From positions 1-64,000 of the forward strand of contig NZ_QGNJ01000017.1 in NCBI RefSeq assembly GCF_003336875.1: a DNA stretch of 64,000 nt, read 5' to 3'. Within the stretch, counting starts at the first letter, position 1; the number at the start of each line of letters is the position of its first letter. The notes beneath the pieces were generated by a model, which was not told the DNA's origin, did not search any database, and saw nothing but the letters and a program-made list of their open reading frames with translations. Position numbers and translations under genes: made by a program. Shown one piece after another: positions 26,952 through 37,136 of the stretch. Source of the stretch: Oleisolibacter albus. Lineage in GTDB: Bacteria; Pseudomonadota; Alphaproteobacteria; Azospirillales; Azospirillaceae.

Positions 26952-28289
26952 TTATTTGCCGATACAGAAATCGCGGAAGATCACGTCCAGCAGATCCTCC
27001 ACATCGACCCGGCCGGTGATGCGGCCCAGGGCGCGGCTGGCTAGGCGCACATCCTCCGCCGCCAGTTCCGGCAAGGGGGCGCCGAGGGCGCGCAGCAGGC
27101 TGTCGCGGCACGCCTCCAGCGCCGCCCGATGCCGGGCCCGGGTCAGCGCCGGCGCGCCGGCCGGATTGAAGCGGGCGGCCACCGCCTGTTCCAGTGCCGC
27201 CAGCAGCCCGGCCAGACCGGCCCCGGTGGCGGCGGAAACGGTCAGCGCGCCATGGCCGGGCAGGGCGGTGGCGGCACCGGGCCGGTCGGCCTTGTTCAGC
27301 ACCAGCAGGGCATTGCCGTCGGCCAGGGCCAGGGTGGCGGCATCGGGCGGCTGGGTGGCATCGAACACCAGCAGCTTCAGGTCGGCACGGCCGGCCCGGT
27401 CCAGGGCGCGGCGGATGCCTTCGGCCTCGATGGCCTCGGCCGCCTCGCGCAACCCGGCTGTGTCGGCCAGCTGGACGGGATAGCCGCCAAGGTCCAGCTG
27501 CACCTCGATGACGTCGCGCGTGGTGCCGGCCTGGGCCGAGACGATGGCGACATCGCGCCGGGCAATGGCGTTGAGCAGCGAGGATTTTCCGGCATTGGGG
27601 GCGCCGAGGATGGCGATGGCGATGCCGTCCCGCAGCCGCTCGCCGCGGCTGTTGTCGGCCAGATGTGCCGCGATCTCCGCCGCCAGTGTCTCCACCACCG
27701 GCCGCACGGCGTCGGTCAGACCGCCGGGCAGATCCTCCTCGGGGAAGTCGATCTCGGCCTCCAGATGCGCCAGGGCGCGGGTCAGGCGCTGGCGCCAGCC
27801 CTCATAGAGGCGGCCCAGCGCGCCCTCCATCTGGCGCAGGGCCTGGCGCCGCTGCGCCGCCGTTTCCGCGTCCACCAGATCGGCGATGGCTTCCGCCTCC
27901 GTCAGGTCGAGCTTGCCGTTCTCGAAGGCGCGGCGGCTGAACTCGCCCGGCTCGGCCACGCGCAGCCCCAGGGCCACCAGGGCGCGGGTCGCCGCCTGCA
28001 ACACCGCCCGCCCGCCATGCAGATGCAGTTCCGCCACATCCTCGCCGGTGAAGCTGGCCGGAGCCGGGAACCAGAGCAACAGGCCCTTGTCGATCAGCTC
28101 GCCCGCATCCGGACCCGTATCCGGGCCGGGAGCGTACAGGGCGGCCAACACCGCCTGACGCGGCGGCGGCAGGGGACGGCGGGTCAGCCGGCACAGTGCG
28201 GGGCCGGCGGACGGACCCGACAGGCGCAGCACCTGCACGCCGGCGCGGCCGGCGGCCGAGGCCAGGGCGAAAATGGTATCGGGGGTCAT
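26952..28289 (-). CDS. mnmE: tRNA modification GTPase MnmE (TrmE)
   Basis: 445 residues. N-terminal folate-binding domain (ASFTGEDVAELHLHGG); a helical part; then the G domain with GAPNAGKSSLLNA, DTAGLREA and NKAD. The C-terminus is the invariant CIGK with the catalytic cysteine. It forms the tRNA U34-modifying complex with MnmG, encoded immediately after. Confidence 0.97.
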   Translation of the reverse strand: MTPDTIFALASAAGRAGVQVLRLSGPSAGPALCRLTRRPLPPPRQAVLAALYAPGPDTGPDAGELIDKGLLLWFPAPASFTGEDVAELHLHGGRAVLQAATRALVALGLRVAEPGEFSRRAFENGKLDLTEAEAIADLVDAETAAQRRQALRQMEGALGRLYEGWRQRLTRALAHLEAEIDFPEEDLPGGLTDAVRPVVETLAAEIAAHLADNSRGERLRDGIAIAILGAPNAGKSSLLNAIARRDVAIVSAQAGTTRDVIEVQLDLGGYPVQLADTAGLREAAEAIEAEGIRRALDRAGRADLKLLVFDATQPPDAATLALADGNALLVLNKADRPGAATALPGHGALTVSAATGAGLAGLLAALEQAVAARFNPAGAPALTRARHRAALEACRDSLLRALGAPLPELAAEDVRLASRALGRITGRVDVEDLLDVIFRDFCIGK

Positions 28290-28295
28290 GACGCG

Positions 28296-28311
28296 TGTTT
28301 CACGTGGAACA
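28296..28311. other. parS site 3 (upstream of mnmE)
   Basis: TGTTTCACGTGGAACA, one base pair off a perfect palindrome. It is 7 bp upstream of the mnmE start codon and may also influence mnmE expression. Confidence 0.9.
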
Positions 28312-28319
28312 GGGGCGGC

Positions 28320-28709
28320 TCAGTCCTGGAGCGCCAGCCGGGCCAGCCGGTCGGCGGGCAGCCTGTCCTCCGGCTGCAGCAGCAAGCGCTGCACCCGCTT
28401 GCCCTCCACCAGATGGGTCTGCAGGATCTCCTCCACATCCTCGGCCGTCTGGTAGCTGTACCAGACGCCCTCGGGATAGATGACCATGACCGGCCCCAGC
28501 TCGCAGCGGTCCAGGCAGCCGGCGGTGTTGATGCGCACGGCCTTGCCCAGGCCCAGGGCCGTGGCCCGCTTCTTCATCTGGTCGCGCAGGGCTTCCGCTC
28601 CCCTGGCCTTGCAGCAGCCGCGGGGATGGCCGTCGGGACGTTCGTTGGTGCAGCAGAAGACATGGGCCCGGAAATAGGGCCGGGGATCGGGGGAGACGGG
28701 TTCGCTCAC
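28320..28709 (-). CDS. Thioredoxin-like [2Fe-2S] ferredoxin-type protein
   Basis: 129 residues. Cysteines occur as VFCCTNERPDGHPRGCC near the start and AGCLDRCELGP in the middle, the pattern of the thioredoxin-like 2Fe-2S ferredoxin family (also in NuoE and Shethna-type proteins). It is probably a small cytoplasmic electron carrier. Its start overlaps the stop of the DUF6489 gene by 4 bp. Confidence 0.87.
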   Translation of the reverse strand: MSEPVSPDPRPYFRAHVFCCTNERPDGHPRGCCKARGAEALRDQMKKRATALGLGKAVRINTAGCLDRCELGPVMVIYPEGVWYSYQTAEDVEEILQTHLVEGKRVQRLLLQPEDRLPADRLARLALQD

Positions 28710-28963
28710 TTCTTCGGGTCCTTGTTGCCGCCCATGGCGGTCGTCATCTGGCTCCAGATCAGCTTCTGGAACTGCTCGAAGCCCTGGATGCTGGCCGGCA
28801 GCCAGGTCTTCAGCATGGTTTCGGGGTCCATGGCCTGGATATTGGCCTCCAGCCGCTTCTGCAGTTGCAGCATCAGCGCATCCTGCATGGGCTTGACATC
28901 GGGAAGGCCGAGGAAGGTCCGCGCCTCGTCCGGGGTGCAGTCAATGTCGATGCTGACCTTCAT
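28706..28963 (-). CDS. DUF6489-type small conserved protein
   Basis: 85 residues beginning MKVSIDIDCTPDEARTFLGL; the mid-part DALMLQLQKRLEAN and the hydrophilic GGNKDPKK end are also visible. I place it in the DUF6489 family seen in alphaproteobacteria, from memory of its start. Function is unknown. AAGGAG precedes the ATG at 28963. It is coupled to the 2Fe-2S gene by a 4-bp overlap. Confidence 0.78.
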   Translation of the reverse strand: MKVSIDIDCTPDEARTFLGLPDVKPMQDALMLQLQKRLEANIQAMDPETMLKTWLPASIQGFEQFQKLIWSQMTTAMGGNKDPKK

Positions 28964-29165
28964 CGGAGGGACTCCTTTCGCGGCTGCCCCAGGGGAGCGG
29001 TTAAAAACCACAATAAGATCAAGGCCATTTTTCCGGCGCGTCCCAGTCTACACAAGGTTAAGCTGAGACGGAACGACGCCGGACAGGAACGGGATCGGGT
29101 GCATTTCCCGCCCCCATATGTTGTCGGTCGAGACAGTGAAGAAAACCCGTCCGAGGGAAGGAAGC

Positions 29166-31187
29166 ATGCCGATGGCCGCCAACCTGCTGGGGCAGGAGAC
29201 GAGCCCCTACCTGCTGCAACACAAGGACAACCCGGTGCATTGGCTGCCCTGGGGGCCGGAGGCCTTCGCCCGTGCCCGGGCCGAGAACAGGCCGGTGCTG
29301 CTGTCGGTCGGCTATGCCGCCTGCCACTGGTGCCATGTCATGGCCCATGAATCCTTCGAGAACCCGGACATCGCCTCCCTGATGAACAGCCTGTTCGTCA
29401 ACATCAAGGTCGACCGCGAGGAGCGGCCGGATCTCGATCAGGTCTATCAGCAGGCGCTGGGGCTGCTGGGGCAGCAGGGCGGCTGGCCGCTGACCATGTT
29501 CCTGACCCCGGAGGGCGAGCCGTTCTGGGGCGGCACCTATTTCCCGCCGGAGGGCCGTTGGGGCCGTCCCGGTTTTGCCGAGGTGCTGCGCGGCGTGGCC
29601 CGGACCTATGCCGAGGAACCGGACAAGGTGGGGCGCAATGTGGGGGCGCTGAAGGAGGCGCTGACCCAGCTGGCCCGCAACCGCCCCGGCGACGCCATCG
29701 GGCTGGAGGTCATCGACCAGGTGGCCGAGCGGCTGCTGCGGGAGGTGGACCCGGTCAATGGCGGCATCGGCGACGCCCCGAAATTCCCCCAGCCCGGCAT
29801 CCTGGAGCTGTTGTGGCGGGCCTTCAAGCGCACGGGCCGGCCGGCCTTCGCCACCGCCGTCATCCACAGCCTGGTCCGCATGGGGCAGGGCGGCCTCTAC
29901 GACCATCTGGGCGGCGGCTTCGCCCGCTATTCCGTCGATGCGCGCTGGCTGGTGCCGCATTTCGAGAAGATGCTGTACGACAATGCCCAGCTGCTGGACC
30001 TGCTGACCCAGGTCTGGCAGGAGACGCGTGACCCGCTGTTCGCGGCGCGGGCGCGGGAGACGGTGGGCTGGCTGCTGCGCGAGATGCTGGCCGAGGGCGG
30101 TGCCTTCGCCGCCACCCTGGATGCCGACAGCGAGGGACATGAGGGCCGCTTCTATGTCTGGTCGCGGGCCGAGGTGGAGCAGGTGCTGGGCGCCGAGGCC
30201 GAGCGCTTCTGCGCCGTCTATGGCGTCAGCGCCGCGGGCAATTGGGAAGGCACCAACATCCTGAATCGCCTGGACCATCCCGAGCTGCTGGATGAGCAGA
30301 CGGAAGCCACGCTGGCTGCAGGCCGGGAACGGCTGCTGGCGGTGCGCGCCGGCCGCGTGCGGCCCGGCTGGGATGACAAGGTTCTGGCCGACTGGAACGG
30401 GCTGATGATCGCCGCCCTGGCCCGAGCGGCCATGGCCTTCGCCGAACCGGGCTGGCTGGCGGCGGCCGAGCGGGCCTTCGCCTTCATCCGCACCACCATG
30501 CAGCCGGACGGGCGGCTGCGCCATGCCTGGCGCCAGGGCCGGCTGAAGCACGCCGGCACGCTGGAGGACCATGCCAACATGGCCCGGGCCGCCCTGGCCC
30601 TGTACGAGGCCACGGGGCAACCAGCCTATCTGGCGCAGGCCCGGGCCTGGGTCGATGTCTGCGACCGGCATTTCCTGGACCCGGTCGAGGGCGGCTATTT
30701 CATCACCGCCGATGATGCCGGCGATCTGATGGTGCGGCCCCGGCACGCCCATGACAATGCCGTACCGGCGGGGAACGGGACCCTGGTCGGGGTGCTGGCC
30801 CGCCTGTGGCTGCAGACCGGGGAGGACGCATACCGGCAGCGGGCGGAGGCCCTGGTCACGGCCTTCAGCGGCGAGTTGAGCCGCAACTTCTTCCCTCTGG
30901 CCGGCTATCTCAACGGGGCGGACCTGCTGCTGTCGGCGGTGCAGGTGGTCATCGCCGGGGAGCCGGGGGCGGCGGACACGGCGGCGCTGCTGTCGGCGGT
31001 GCAGAGCCTGTCGCTGCCCAATCTGGTGCTGACCCGGCTGGCGCCGGGAAGCGACCTGCCGGCAGGTCATCCCGCCGCCGGCAAGGGACCGGTCGCGGGC
31101 AGGGCCGCCGCCTATGTCTGCCGGAACCAGAGCTGTTCGCTTCCGGTCACCGAGCCGGCGGCCCTGCGGCACCTCCTGGGGGGATGA
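29166..31187 (+). CDS. Thioredoxin-domain protein of the DUF255/YyaL (SPATA20-like) family
   Basis: 673 residues. The N-terminal thioredoxin-like domain has the motif [15 protein letters not shown] (CxxC) and [14 protein letters not shown]. The rest is an alpha/alpha-barrel glycosidase-like domain with [18 protein letters not shown] and [15 protein letters not shown]. The family is found in all domains, with no firmly known reaction. GAGGGAAGGAAG precedes the ATG at 29166. It stands alone as a plus-strand gene among minus-strand genes. Confidence 0.92.
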   Translation: MPMAANLLGQETSPYLLQHKDNPVHWLPWGPEAFARARAENRPVLLSVGYAACHWCHVMAHESFENPDIASLMNSLFVNIKVDREERPDLDQVYQQALGLLGQQGGWPLTMFLTPEGEPFWGGTYFPPEGRWGRPGFAEVLRGVARTYAEEPDKVGRNVGALKEALTQLARNRPGDAIGLEVIDQVAERLLREVDPVNGGIGDAPKFPQPGILELLWRAFKRTGRPAFATAVIHSLVRMGQGGLYDHLGGGFARYSVDARWLVPHFEKMLYDNAQLLDLLTQVWQETRDPLFAARARETVGWLLREMLAEGGAFAATLDADSEGHEGRFYVWSRAEVEQVLGAEAERFCAVYGVSAAGNWEGTNILNRLDHPELLDEQTEATLAAGRERLLAVRAGRVRPGWDDKVLADWNGLMIAALARAAMAFAEPGWLAAAERAFAFIRTTMQPDGRLRHAWRQGRLKHAGTLEDHANMARAALALYEATGQPAYLAQARAWVDVCDRHFLDPVEGGYFITADDAGDLMVRPRHAHDNAVPAGNGTLVGVLARLWLQTGEDAYRQRAEALVTAFSGELSRNFFPLAGYLNGADLLLSAVQVVIAGEPGAADTAALLSAVQSLSLPNLVLTRLAPGSDLPAGHPAAGKGPVAGRAAAYVCRNQSCSLPVTEPAALRHLLGG

Positions 31188-31224
31188 GCCGGCCGGGGCG
31201 CCAGGGAGGGATCGCCGGGGCAAC

Positions 31225-31257
31225 TGGCCGGGGATTGGCCGGAGATTGGCCGGAGAT
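31225..31257. repeat. 11-bp tandem repeat, three units
   Basis: TGGCCGGGGAT, TGGCCGGAGAT, TGGCCGGAGAT in a row, just after the YyaL-like gene. The following 160 bp up to the hydrolase gene show no gene. Confidence 0.8.
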
Positions 31258-31419
31258 TGTAAGGAAAGAATCACGGTTTCTGCCGGACGGGGTGCCGCCA
31301 GGGAGCGGTGACAAGCCGGCAAGCACCTTGCTATCGTTCCGGCGAAAACCGTCCGCCCGCGTGCAATGTCCACCGGCGGCGCCTATCCCAAGAAACCGAG
31401 CAAGACCAAAGGGCAGAGC

Positions 31420-32115
31420 ATGACCGACGTGACGATCACGGCCGCCGATGGCGGCAGTTTCACCGGCTATCTGGCCAAGCCGGCCTCCGGCAGCGGACCC
31501 GGCATCGTGGTGATCCAGGAAATCTTCGGGGTCAACGATGTCATGCGCGGCCTGTGCGACCGTCTGGCCGCCCAGGGCTATGTGGCGCTGTGCCCGGATC
31601 TGTTCTGGCGGCAGGAGCCGGGGGTGCAGATCAGCGACAAGACCGATGCCGAGTGGCAGAAGGCCTTCCAGCTTTATCAGGGCTTCAACGAGACCAAGGG
31701 CGTGGAGGATCTGCTGGCGACACTGGCCTATCTGCGCACGGTCCCCGGCGTCGGCCCCAAGGTCGGCAGCATCGGCTATTGCCTGGGCGGCAAGTTGGCC
31801 TTCCTGATGGCCACCCGCTCCGATGCCGACTGCACCGTCAGCTATTACGGCGTCGGCATCGACGGCGCCCTGGGCGAGGCGGGAGCCATCACCCAGCCGC
31901 TGCTGATGCATATCGCCGGCAAGGACAAGTTCGTGCCGCCCGAGGCGCGCGAAAAGATCCTTGCCGCGCTGGGCGGCAACACGCTGGTGGATATCCATGT
32001 CTATGCGGAGCAGGATCATGCCTTCGCCCGCACCGACGGCATCCATTGGGACCCGGCGGCGGCCAAGCTGGCCAATGACCGCAGCGATGCCTTCTTTGCC
32101 AAGCATCTGAAGTAA
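31420..32115 (+). CDS. Dienelactone hydrolase family protein
   Basis: 231 residues with an alpha/beta-hydrolase fold. The nucleophile is cysteine in SIGYCLGGKLAF; Asp in AGKDKFVPPEA and His in EQDHAFARTDG complete the triad. IQEIFGVND holds the conserved glutamate. It hydrolyses dienelactone or related lactones/esters; the actual substrate is not known. The ATG at 31420 follows GGGCAGAGC; an upstream in-frame ATG at 31366 would add 18 residues. Confidence 0.9.
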   Translation: MTDVTITAADGGSFTGYLAKPASGSGPGIVVIQEIFGVNDVMRGLCDRLAAQGYVALCPDLFWRQEPGVQISDKTDAEWQKAFQLYQGFNETKGVEDLLATLAYLRTVPGVGPKVGSIGYCLGGKLAFLMATRSDADCTVSYYGVGIDGALGEAGAITQPLLMHIAGKDKFVPPEAREKILAALGGNTLVDIHVYAEQDHAFARTDGIHWDPAAAKLANDRSDAFFAKHLK

Positions 32116-32219
32116 CCACCCGGCGGGCGCCGGCGTCATCTCATGGATGGAGGTCCCCCCGGGGACAGCCCATGCCGGTGGCCGGCGCCGATCGCCCGGA
32201 AACGGAAAGTCGATTTGCC

Positions 32220-33194
32220 ATGACCCATGCCATCCGCGTCCACCAGGTGGGCGGCCCCGAAGTCCTGCGCTGGGACAGCATCGAGGTCGGCGCCCCCGGC
32301 CCCGGTCAGGTCCGCCTGCGCCATACCGCCATCGGCCTGAACTTCATCGACACCTATCACCGCTCGGGCCTGTACCCGCTGCCGCTGCCCATGATCCCCG
32401 GATCGGAAGCGGCCGGCGTGGTCGAGGCAGTGGGCGAGGGCGTGACCGAACTGAAGCCCGGCGACCGCGTCGGCTATTGCTCCGGCCCGGTGGGCGCCTA
32501 TGCCGAGGAGCGCCTGTACCCGGCCGACCGGCTGGTGAAGCTGCCGGACTGGCTGGACGAGCGCATGGCGGCCGCCATGCTGCTGCAGGGCATGACGGCG
32601 CGCTATCTGCTGCGCAAGACCTATCCGGTGCGGGCCGGCGACACCGTGCTGATCCATGCCGCCGCCGGCGGGGTGGGGCTGATCGCCTGCCAATGGGCCA
32701 ACGCCCTGGGCGCCACTGTCATCGGCACCGTCAGCACGCCGGAGAAGGCAGAGCTGGCCAAAGCCCATGGCTGCCACCACCCCATTCTCTACACCCAGGA
32801 GGATTTCGTCGCCCGCACACGGGAGCTGACCGGCGGGCGCGGGGTGGAGGTGGTCTATGACGGTGTCGGCAAGGACACCTTCATGGGCAGCCTGGACTGC
32901 CTGCGCAGCCGCGGCATGATGGTGACCTTCGGCAATGCCAGCGGCCCAGTGCCGCCAATGCCGCCGGCCCTGCTCGGCCAGAAGGGCGGCTTGTTCCTGA
33001 CCCGTCCGTCGCTGGGTCATTATGTGGCCAGCCGCGACGAGCTGCTGGAAACCGCAACCGACCTGTTCGGCGTGGTCCGGGACGGCCGGGTGAAGATCAA
33101 TGTCCACCAGAGCTTCGCCCTGAAGGATGCGGCCGAAGCCCACCGCGCGCTGGAAAGCCGGCGGACCACCGGCTCCACCATCCTGCTGCCCTGA
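32220..33194 (+). CDS. NADPH:quinone oxidoreductase (zinc-independent MDR family)
   Basis: 324 residues. The MDR fold has IGLNFIDTYHRSGLYPLPLP, GDRVGYCSGPVGAYAEER, and the NADPH-binding [16 protein letters not shown]. The zinc cysteines of alcohol dehydrogenases are missing, as in QOR. It reduces quinones with NADPH. It follows the dienelactone hydrolase on the same strand with 105 bp between. A parS-like site lies directly after the stop. Confidence 0.93.
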   Translation: MTHAIRVHQVGGPEVLRWDSIEVGAPGPGQVRLRHTAIGLNFIDTYHRSGLYPLPLPMIPGSEAAGVVEAVGEGVTELKPGDRVGYCSGPVGAYAEERLYPADRLVKLPDWLDERMAAAMLLQGMTARYLLRKTYPVRAGDTVLIHAAAGGVGLIACQWANALGATVIGTVSTPEKAELAKAHGCHHPILYTQEDFVARTRELTGGRGVEVVYDGVGKDTFMGSLDCLRSRGMMVTFGNASGPVPPMPPALLGQKGGLFLTRPSLGHYVASRDELLETATDLFGVVRDGRVKINVHQSFALKDAAEAHRALESRRTTGSTILLP

Positions 33195-33198
33195 GCCG

Positions 33199-33214
33199 CG
33201 TTTCACGTGGAACA
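33199..33214. other. parS-like site 4
   Basis: CGTTTCACGTGGAACA, matching sites 2 and 3 except for the first base. It lies 5 bp after the quinone oxidoreductase stop, about 3.9 kb from oriC, the closest of the four. Confidence 0.85.
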
Positions 33215-33300
33215 GGGGTCCCGGTGTCGGTGCGGGCGCCAGCGCCTCCCGACACCGACCTTCACGCAAGCGGCCGCTCCCGCGCCGTCATTCCGCGCCG

Positions 33301-33987
33301 TCATTCCACCTTGTCGGCGAACCAGAGCGGCGTCTTCTTGAAGCCCTTGAGGAAGGCCTCGTGCGCCGCCAGCTCGTCCGGCGGCGGCGCATGGGGCCGG
33401 GCCGCGCGGAAGGGCCGGTCGCGCTTCACCGCCTGGGCCGGGCCACCGGACTGTGACCCGCCCAGCACCAGATCGGGCTGACGCCCGCCCAGCAGCTCCA
33501 GATAGACCTCGGCCAGCAGCTGGGCATCGAGCAGGGCGCCGTGCAGGGTGCGGTTGGAATTGTCGATCTCGAAGCGCCGGCAGAGGGCATCGAGGCTGGC
33601 GGCCGCGCCGGGGAAGCGCTTGCGCGCCACCATCACCGTGTCGACCACCGGGTTGCGCAGCGGCTTCATGCCCAGACGGGCCAGCTCGGTATTGAGGAAG
33701 CCGATGTCGAACTGGGCGTTGTGGATGACCAGCTGGCTGTCGGCGATGAATTCCAGGAAGTCCGAAACAACGGAGGCGAACACCGGCTTGTCCGACAGGA
33801 ACTCCGCCGACAGGCCGTGGACGGCGAAGGCCTCCTGCGGCATGTCGCGTTCGGGGTTGATGTAGACGTGGAAGGTGCTGCTGGTGGAGACGTGATTGAT
33901 CATCTCCACACAGCCGATTTCGACGATACGGTCGCCGTTCAGCGCGTCGATGCCGGTGGTTTCGGTGTCGAGGACGATCTCACGCAT
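33301..33987 (-). CDS. dnaQ: DNA polymerase III epsilon subunit (3'-5' proofreading exonuclease)
   Basis: 228 residues, with the three exonuclease motifs: [20 protein letters not shown], and [16 protein letters not shown]-terminal tail follows, with [18 protein letters not shown]. It proofreads for DNA polymerase III. The ATG at 33987 gives [12 protein letters not shown]. It overlaps the end of coaE by 8 bp and ends the ppsR-maf-aroE-coaE-dnaQ run. Confidence 0.96.
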   Translation of the reverse strand: MREIVLDTETTGIDALNGDRIVEIGCVEMINHVSTSSTFHVYINPERDMPQEAFAVHGLSAEFLSDKPVFASVVSDFLEFIADSQLVIHNAQFDIGFLNTELARLGMKPLRNPVVDTVMVARKRFPGAAASLDALCRRFEIDNSNRTLHGALLDAQLLAEVYLELLGGRQPDLVLGGSQSGGPAQAVKRDRPFRAARPHAPPPDELAAHEAFLKGFKKTPLWFADKVE

Positions 33988-34654
33988 GGGAAGAACTCGT
34001 GCGGCGGGGGGCGGGGAAGCGGGCTGTCCGGGGCCGGGCGGCAACCGGGGGCCAGACCCGGCCACGCTGTGACCGCAACAGTCTGACGATGGCGGCCAGG
34101 CACTGCAAGCTGTAGCGCCGGCCAAGGCCGGTGGGGACCACGAAATCGGCCCGGCGCCGTTTTTCCCGGTCGGGCATCTGCCGGGCCAGGATCAGGGCCA
34201 GCTTGTCCGCCGTCATACCGGGACGGGCCAGCACCCGCCGGCGCTGGACGAAGGCGGGGGCGCTGACCACCACCACCCGGTCCACCCGGTCCTGTCCGCC
34301 GGTCTCGAACAGCAGCGGGATGTCCAGCACGGCCACGGCCACGCCCCGGCGGGCGGAGCGGCGCAGGAAATCGTCGGCCGCCTTGCGCACCAGCGGATGC
34401 ACCACCGCCTCCAGCCGTTTCAGCGCCGCCGGATCGCCCAGGATCAGGGCCGACAGACGGGCCCGGTCCACGGCGCCGTCGCGGATGGCCTCGGGGAACA
34501 GGGCGGCGATGCGGGGAACGGCGGCACCGCCGCGGGCGTAGAGGCGGTGGACCGCGGCATCGGCATCATGCACCGGGCAGCCCAGGCGCCGCAGCATGGA
34601 CGCCGCCGTGCTTTTGCCCATGCCGATGGAGCCGGTCAGGCCGAGGACGATCAA
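33980..34654 (-). CDS. coaE: Dephospho-CoA kinase
   Basis: 224 residues. P-loop [13 protein letters not shown] at the start; [12 protein letters not shown] in the middle. It phosphorylates dephospho-CoA in the last step of CoA synthesis. The last about 28 residues ([18 protein letters not shown] onward) are Arg/Pro-rich and beyond the usual end of CoaE; the tail reads into the start of dnaQ. Its ATG overlaps the aroE stop by 4 bp. Confidence 0.95.
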   Translation of the reverse strand: MIVLGLTGSIGMGKSTAASMLRRLGCPVHDADAAVHRLYARGGAAVPRIAALFPEAIRDGAVDRARLSALILGDPAALKRLEAVVHPLVRKAADDFLRRSARRGVAVAVLDIPLLFETGGQDRVDRVVVVSAPAFVQRRRVLARPGMTADKLALILARQMPDREKRRRADFVVPTGLGRRYSLQCLAAIVRLLRSQRGRVWPPVAARPRTARFPAPRRTSSSHA

Positions 34655-35517
34655 AGCCCCTCCAGCACGAAACGGCGCAGATCCGGCGTCACCGCCGGCA
34701 TCTGCCCGAACCAGGCGGCGAAGCCCGGCCGGGCCTGGTGCAGCAGCATGCCCAGCCCGTCGACCACAGGATTGCCGCGCGCCTGCGCCGCCAGCAAAAG
34801 CGGGGTCAGCAGCGGGGTATAGACGATGTCGGTGACCACGGACCGTGGCGGCAGGCGGGTCAGATCCAGGTCCAGCGCCGGCTGGCCCTGCATGCCCAGG
34901 GTGGTGGTATTGACCAGCAGGGCGGCATCGGCCAGGGCCGGACCGCGCTGGTCCCAGGGAATGACGTCGATGGCACCGCCCGGACCAGTGGCCGGACCAG
35001 TGGCCAGATCGGCGGCCAGATCCTCCGCCTTGGCCGCGGTGCGGTTGATGAGGCGCACCGTGGACACACCGGCATCCAGCAGGCCCAGGACCACGGCGCG
35101 GGCGGCACCGCCGGCCCCCAGCACCACCGCCGGGCCGGCATCGGCCCGCCAGGACGGTGCGCCGTCCGAAAGGTTCGCCATGAAGCCGAAGCCGTCGGTG
35201 TTGCGGCCCTCCAGCGTGCCGTCGGGCTGCACGATGATGGTGTTGACCGCCTTCATGCGCCGGGCGGCCTCGTCCAGCCTGTCGACGCAGCGGAACGCCG
35301 CCTCCTTGTGCGGAACGGTGACGTTGCAGCCGCGAAAGCCCAGGGCGGGCAGGGCGCGGATGGCCTGTTCGATACGGTCGGGCGCGACGGGCAGGGGGAT
35401 ATAGGCCCCGTCAATGCCGTACTGCCGCAGCCAATAGCCATGCAGCCGCGGACTGCGGGAATGGCCCACCGGCCAGCCCATCACCCCGGCCACCCCGGCC
35501 TTGCCGCTGAGGATCAT
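34651..35517 (-). CDS. aroE: Shikimate dehydrogenase
   Basis: 288 residues. Substrate-binding [12 protein letters not shown]; catalytic lysine in [23 protein letters not shown]-binding [14 protein letters not shown]. It reduces 3-dehydroshikimate to shikimate for aromatic amino acids. GPATGP near residue 175 is a small direct repeat. It follows maf after 99 bp and is overlapped by coaE. Confidence 0.96.
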   Translation of the reverse strand: MILSGKAGVAGVMGWPVGHSRSPRLHGYWLRQYGIDGAYIPLPVAPDRIEQAIRALPALGFRGCNVTVPHKEAAFRCVDRLDEAARRMKAVNTIIVQPDGTLEGRNTDGFGFMANLSDGAPSWRADAGPAVVLGAGGAARAVVLGLLDAGVSTVRLINRTAAKAEDLAADLATGPATGPGGAIDVIPWDQRGPALADAALLVNTTTLGMQGQPALDLDLTRLPPRSVVTDIVYTPLLTPLLLAAQARGNPVVDGLGMLLHQARPGFAAWFGQMPAVTPDLRRFVLEGL

Positions 35518-35616
35518 GGTGCTTCCCCCTGTCTGGCCCCTGTCTGGTCCCCGTGCCGGGGCCCGACCGGCCTAGTCACCCGCATCAGTAGCGCCGGCGG
35601 AGCAGGGGGGCAAGGG

Positions 35617-36231
35617 TCAGTCCGGCAGCACACCGCGGGCGCGCAGGAAGCCAAGCAACGGCAGCAGCGGCAGGCCCAGGATGGTGAAATGGTCGCCGCG
35701 CACCTGGCTGAACAGCTGGGCGCCCAGCCCTTCCAGATGATAGGCACCGACGGAGCCGCAGACAGCGTCACCGGCCGCGTCGAGATAGCGGTCGAGGAAG
35801 GCGTCGCTCAATGGCCGCATGGTCAGGATGGCCTGATCGACCGTGTGCCAGACCCGCTCGCCCCCGTGGAAGACGACGGCGGCCGAGATCAGCCGGTGAC
35901 GGCGGCCGGACAGCCGACGCAACTGCGCGGCGGCACCCGCCCGGTCACCAGGCTTGTCGAACCAGTCGCCCTCGCACTCCAGCATCTGATCGGCGCCGAT
36001 GACATAGGCGTCGGGATGCCGGCGGGCGACCTTGGCGGCCTTCAGCTCGGCCAGGGCCTCGGCCACCGCCTCCGGCGGCATGCCGCCGGCACGGCAGGAA
36101 TGCTTGACCTCGTCCTCGTCCACGGCGGCGGTCTCGACCCGGACGGCAAGACCCGCCGCCTCCAGCATATGCCGGCGGGTCACGCTGCCGGAGGCCAGGA
36201 TCACGGGCTGGCTGGACAGGACCATGCTCAT
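35617..36231 (-). CDS. Maf-like nucleoside triphosphate pyrophosphatase
   Basis: 204 residues. LASGSVTRRHMLEAAG is the Maf nucleotide-binding start, and YVIGADQMLECEG carries the conserved catalytic aspartate. Maf/YceF proteins hydrolyse modified or non-canonical NTPs. Its ATG overlaps the ppsR stop by 4 bp. Confidence 0.93.
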   Translation of the reverse strand: MSMVLSSQPVILASGSVTRRHMLEAAGLAVRVETAAVDEDEVKHSCRAGGMPPEAVAEALAELKAAKVARRHPDAYVIGADQMLECEGDWFDKPGDRAGAAAQLRRLSGRRHRLISAAVVFHGGERVWHTVDQAILTMRPLSDAFLDRYLDAAGDAVCGSVGAYHLEGLGAQLFSQVRGDHFTILGLPLLPLLGFLRARGVLPD

Positions 36232-37136
36232 GCCGGGCCGCCACCGGAGCGGAACGGGCCGGGTTTGCCGAGCGGCAGGCTGAGATCGCTGGAAAAGGCC
36301 GCATTGGGCCGCCGCCGCGCCAGGATCATCATGATTTCCGCCGCCGTCTCCTCGATCGAACGGCGGGTGACGTCGATCACCGGCCAGCCATTGCGGGTGA
36401 ACAGGCGCCGCGCCTCCAGCAGTTCGGCCCGCACATGTTCGGGATCGGTGTAGCTGGTCTCCTCGCCCTGGTTCAGCAGGCGCAGGCGGTTGCGGCGGAT
36501 CTGCACCAGCCGCTCCGGGTCCTTGGTCAGACCGACGATCAACGGCTTGGTCAGGGTGTACAGCTCATCCGGCAGCGGCACGCCGGGCACGAACGGGATG
36601 TTGGCGGCCTTGATGCCACGGTTGGCCAGATAGATGCAGGTCGGCGTCTTGGAGGTGCGGCTGACGCCGACCAGAAGCACATCGGCATCGTGCAGGTTCC
36701 AGCCGCTCTGCCCGTCATCATGGTTGAGGGCGAAGTCCATGGCGTCGATGCGGCTGAAATATTCGGCGTCCAGCGTGTGCTGCCGGCCGGGCTGGCTCTG
36801 GCTTTCCAGGTCCAGATAGGCCGCCATGGCATTGATCAGCGGATCCAGCACGGGGATGCAGGGCACCGCCATGTCACGGCAGCTGTCCTGCAGCTTGGCG
36901 CGCAGCCGGTCATTGACCAGGGTGAACATCACCAGGCCGGGATTATCGCGGATGCCGTCGACCACCATGTCCAGCTGCCGTTCGGTCCGGACAAGATTCC
37001 AGAAATGCTCGATCGGCTGCACGCGGTCGAACTGGCTGACGCAGGCGCGGGCCACGGAGTTGATGGTCTCGCCGGTGGCGTCCGACACCAGGTGGAGATG
37101 GAAGGTTTTCGGCATCTCGGGCGGGGATGTGGACAT
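36228..37136 (-). CDS. ppsR: Pyruvate, phosphate dikinase / PEP synthase regulatory protein (DUF299)
   Basis: 302 residues. The P-loop-like motif VGVSRTSKTPTCIYLANRG near residue 155 is diagnostic of the bifunctional kinase/phosphorylase family that switches PPDK or PEP synthase off and on. The start at 37136 reads MSTSPPEMPKTF. This gene next to oriC and hemE is the RP001 homologue of the conserved alphaproteobacterial origin cluster described for Caulobacter and Rickettsia. Confidence 0.93.
   Translation of the reverse strand: MSTSPPEMPKTFHLHLVSDATGETINSVARACVSQFDRVQPIEHFWNLVRTERQLDMVVDGIRDNPGLVMFTLVNDRLRAKLQDSCRDMAVPCIPVLDPLINAMAAYLDLESQSQPGRQHTLDAEYFSRIDAMDFALNHDDGQSGWNLHDADVLLVGVSRTSKTPTCIYLANRGIKAANIPFVPGVPLPDELYTLTKPLIVGLTKDPERLVQIRRNRLRLLNQGEETSYTDPEHVRAELLEARRLFTRNGWPVIDVTRRSIEETAAEIMMILARRRPNAAFSSDLSLPLGKPGPFRSGGGPA

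Noticed and set aside
29058-31373. 771-codon minus-strand frame opposite the YyaL-like gene
   Set aside because: Same antisense pattern; the plus-strand gene has clear domains and a ribosome site.
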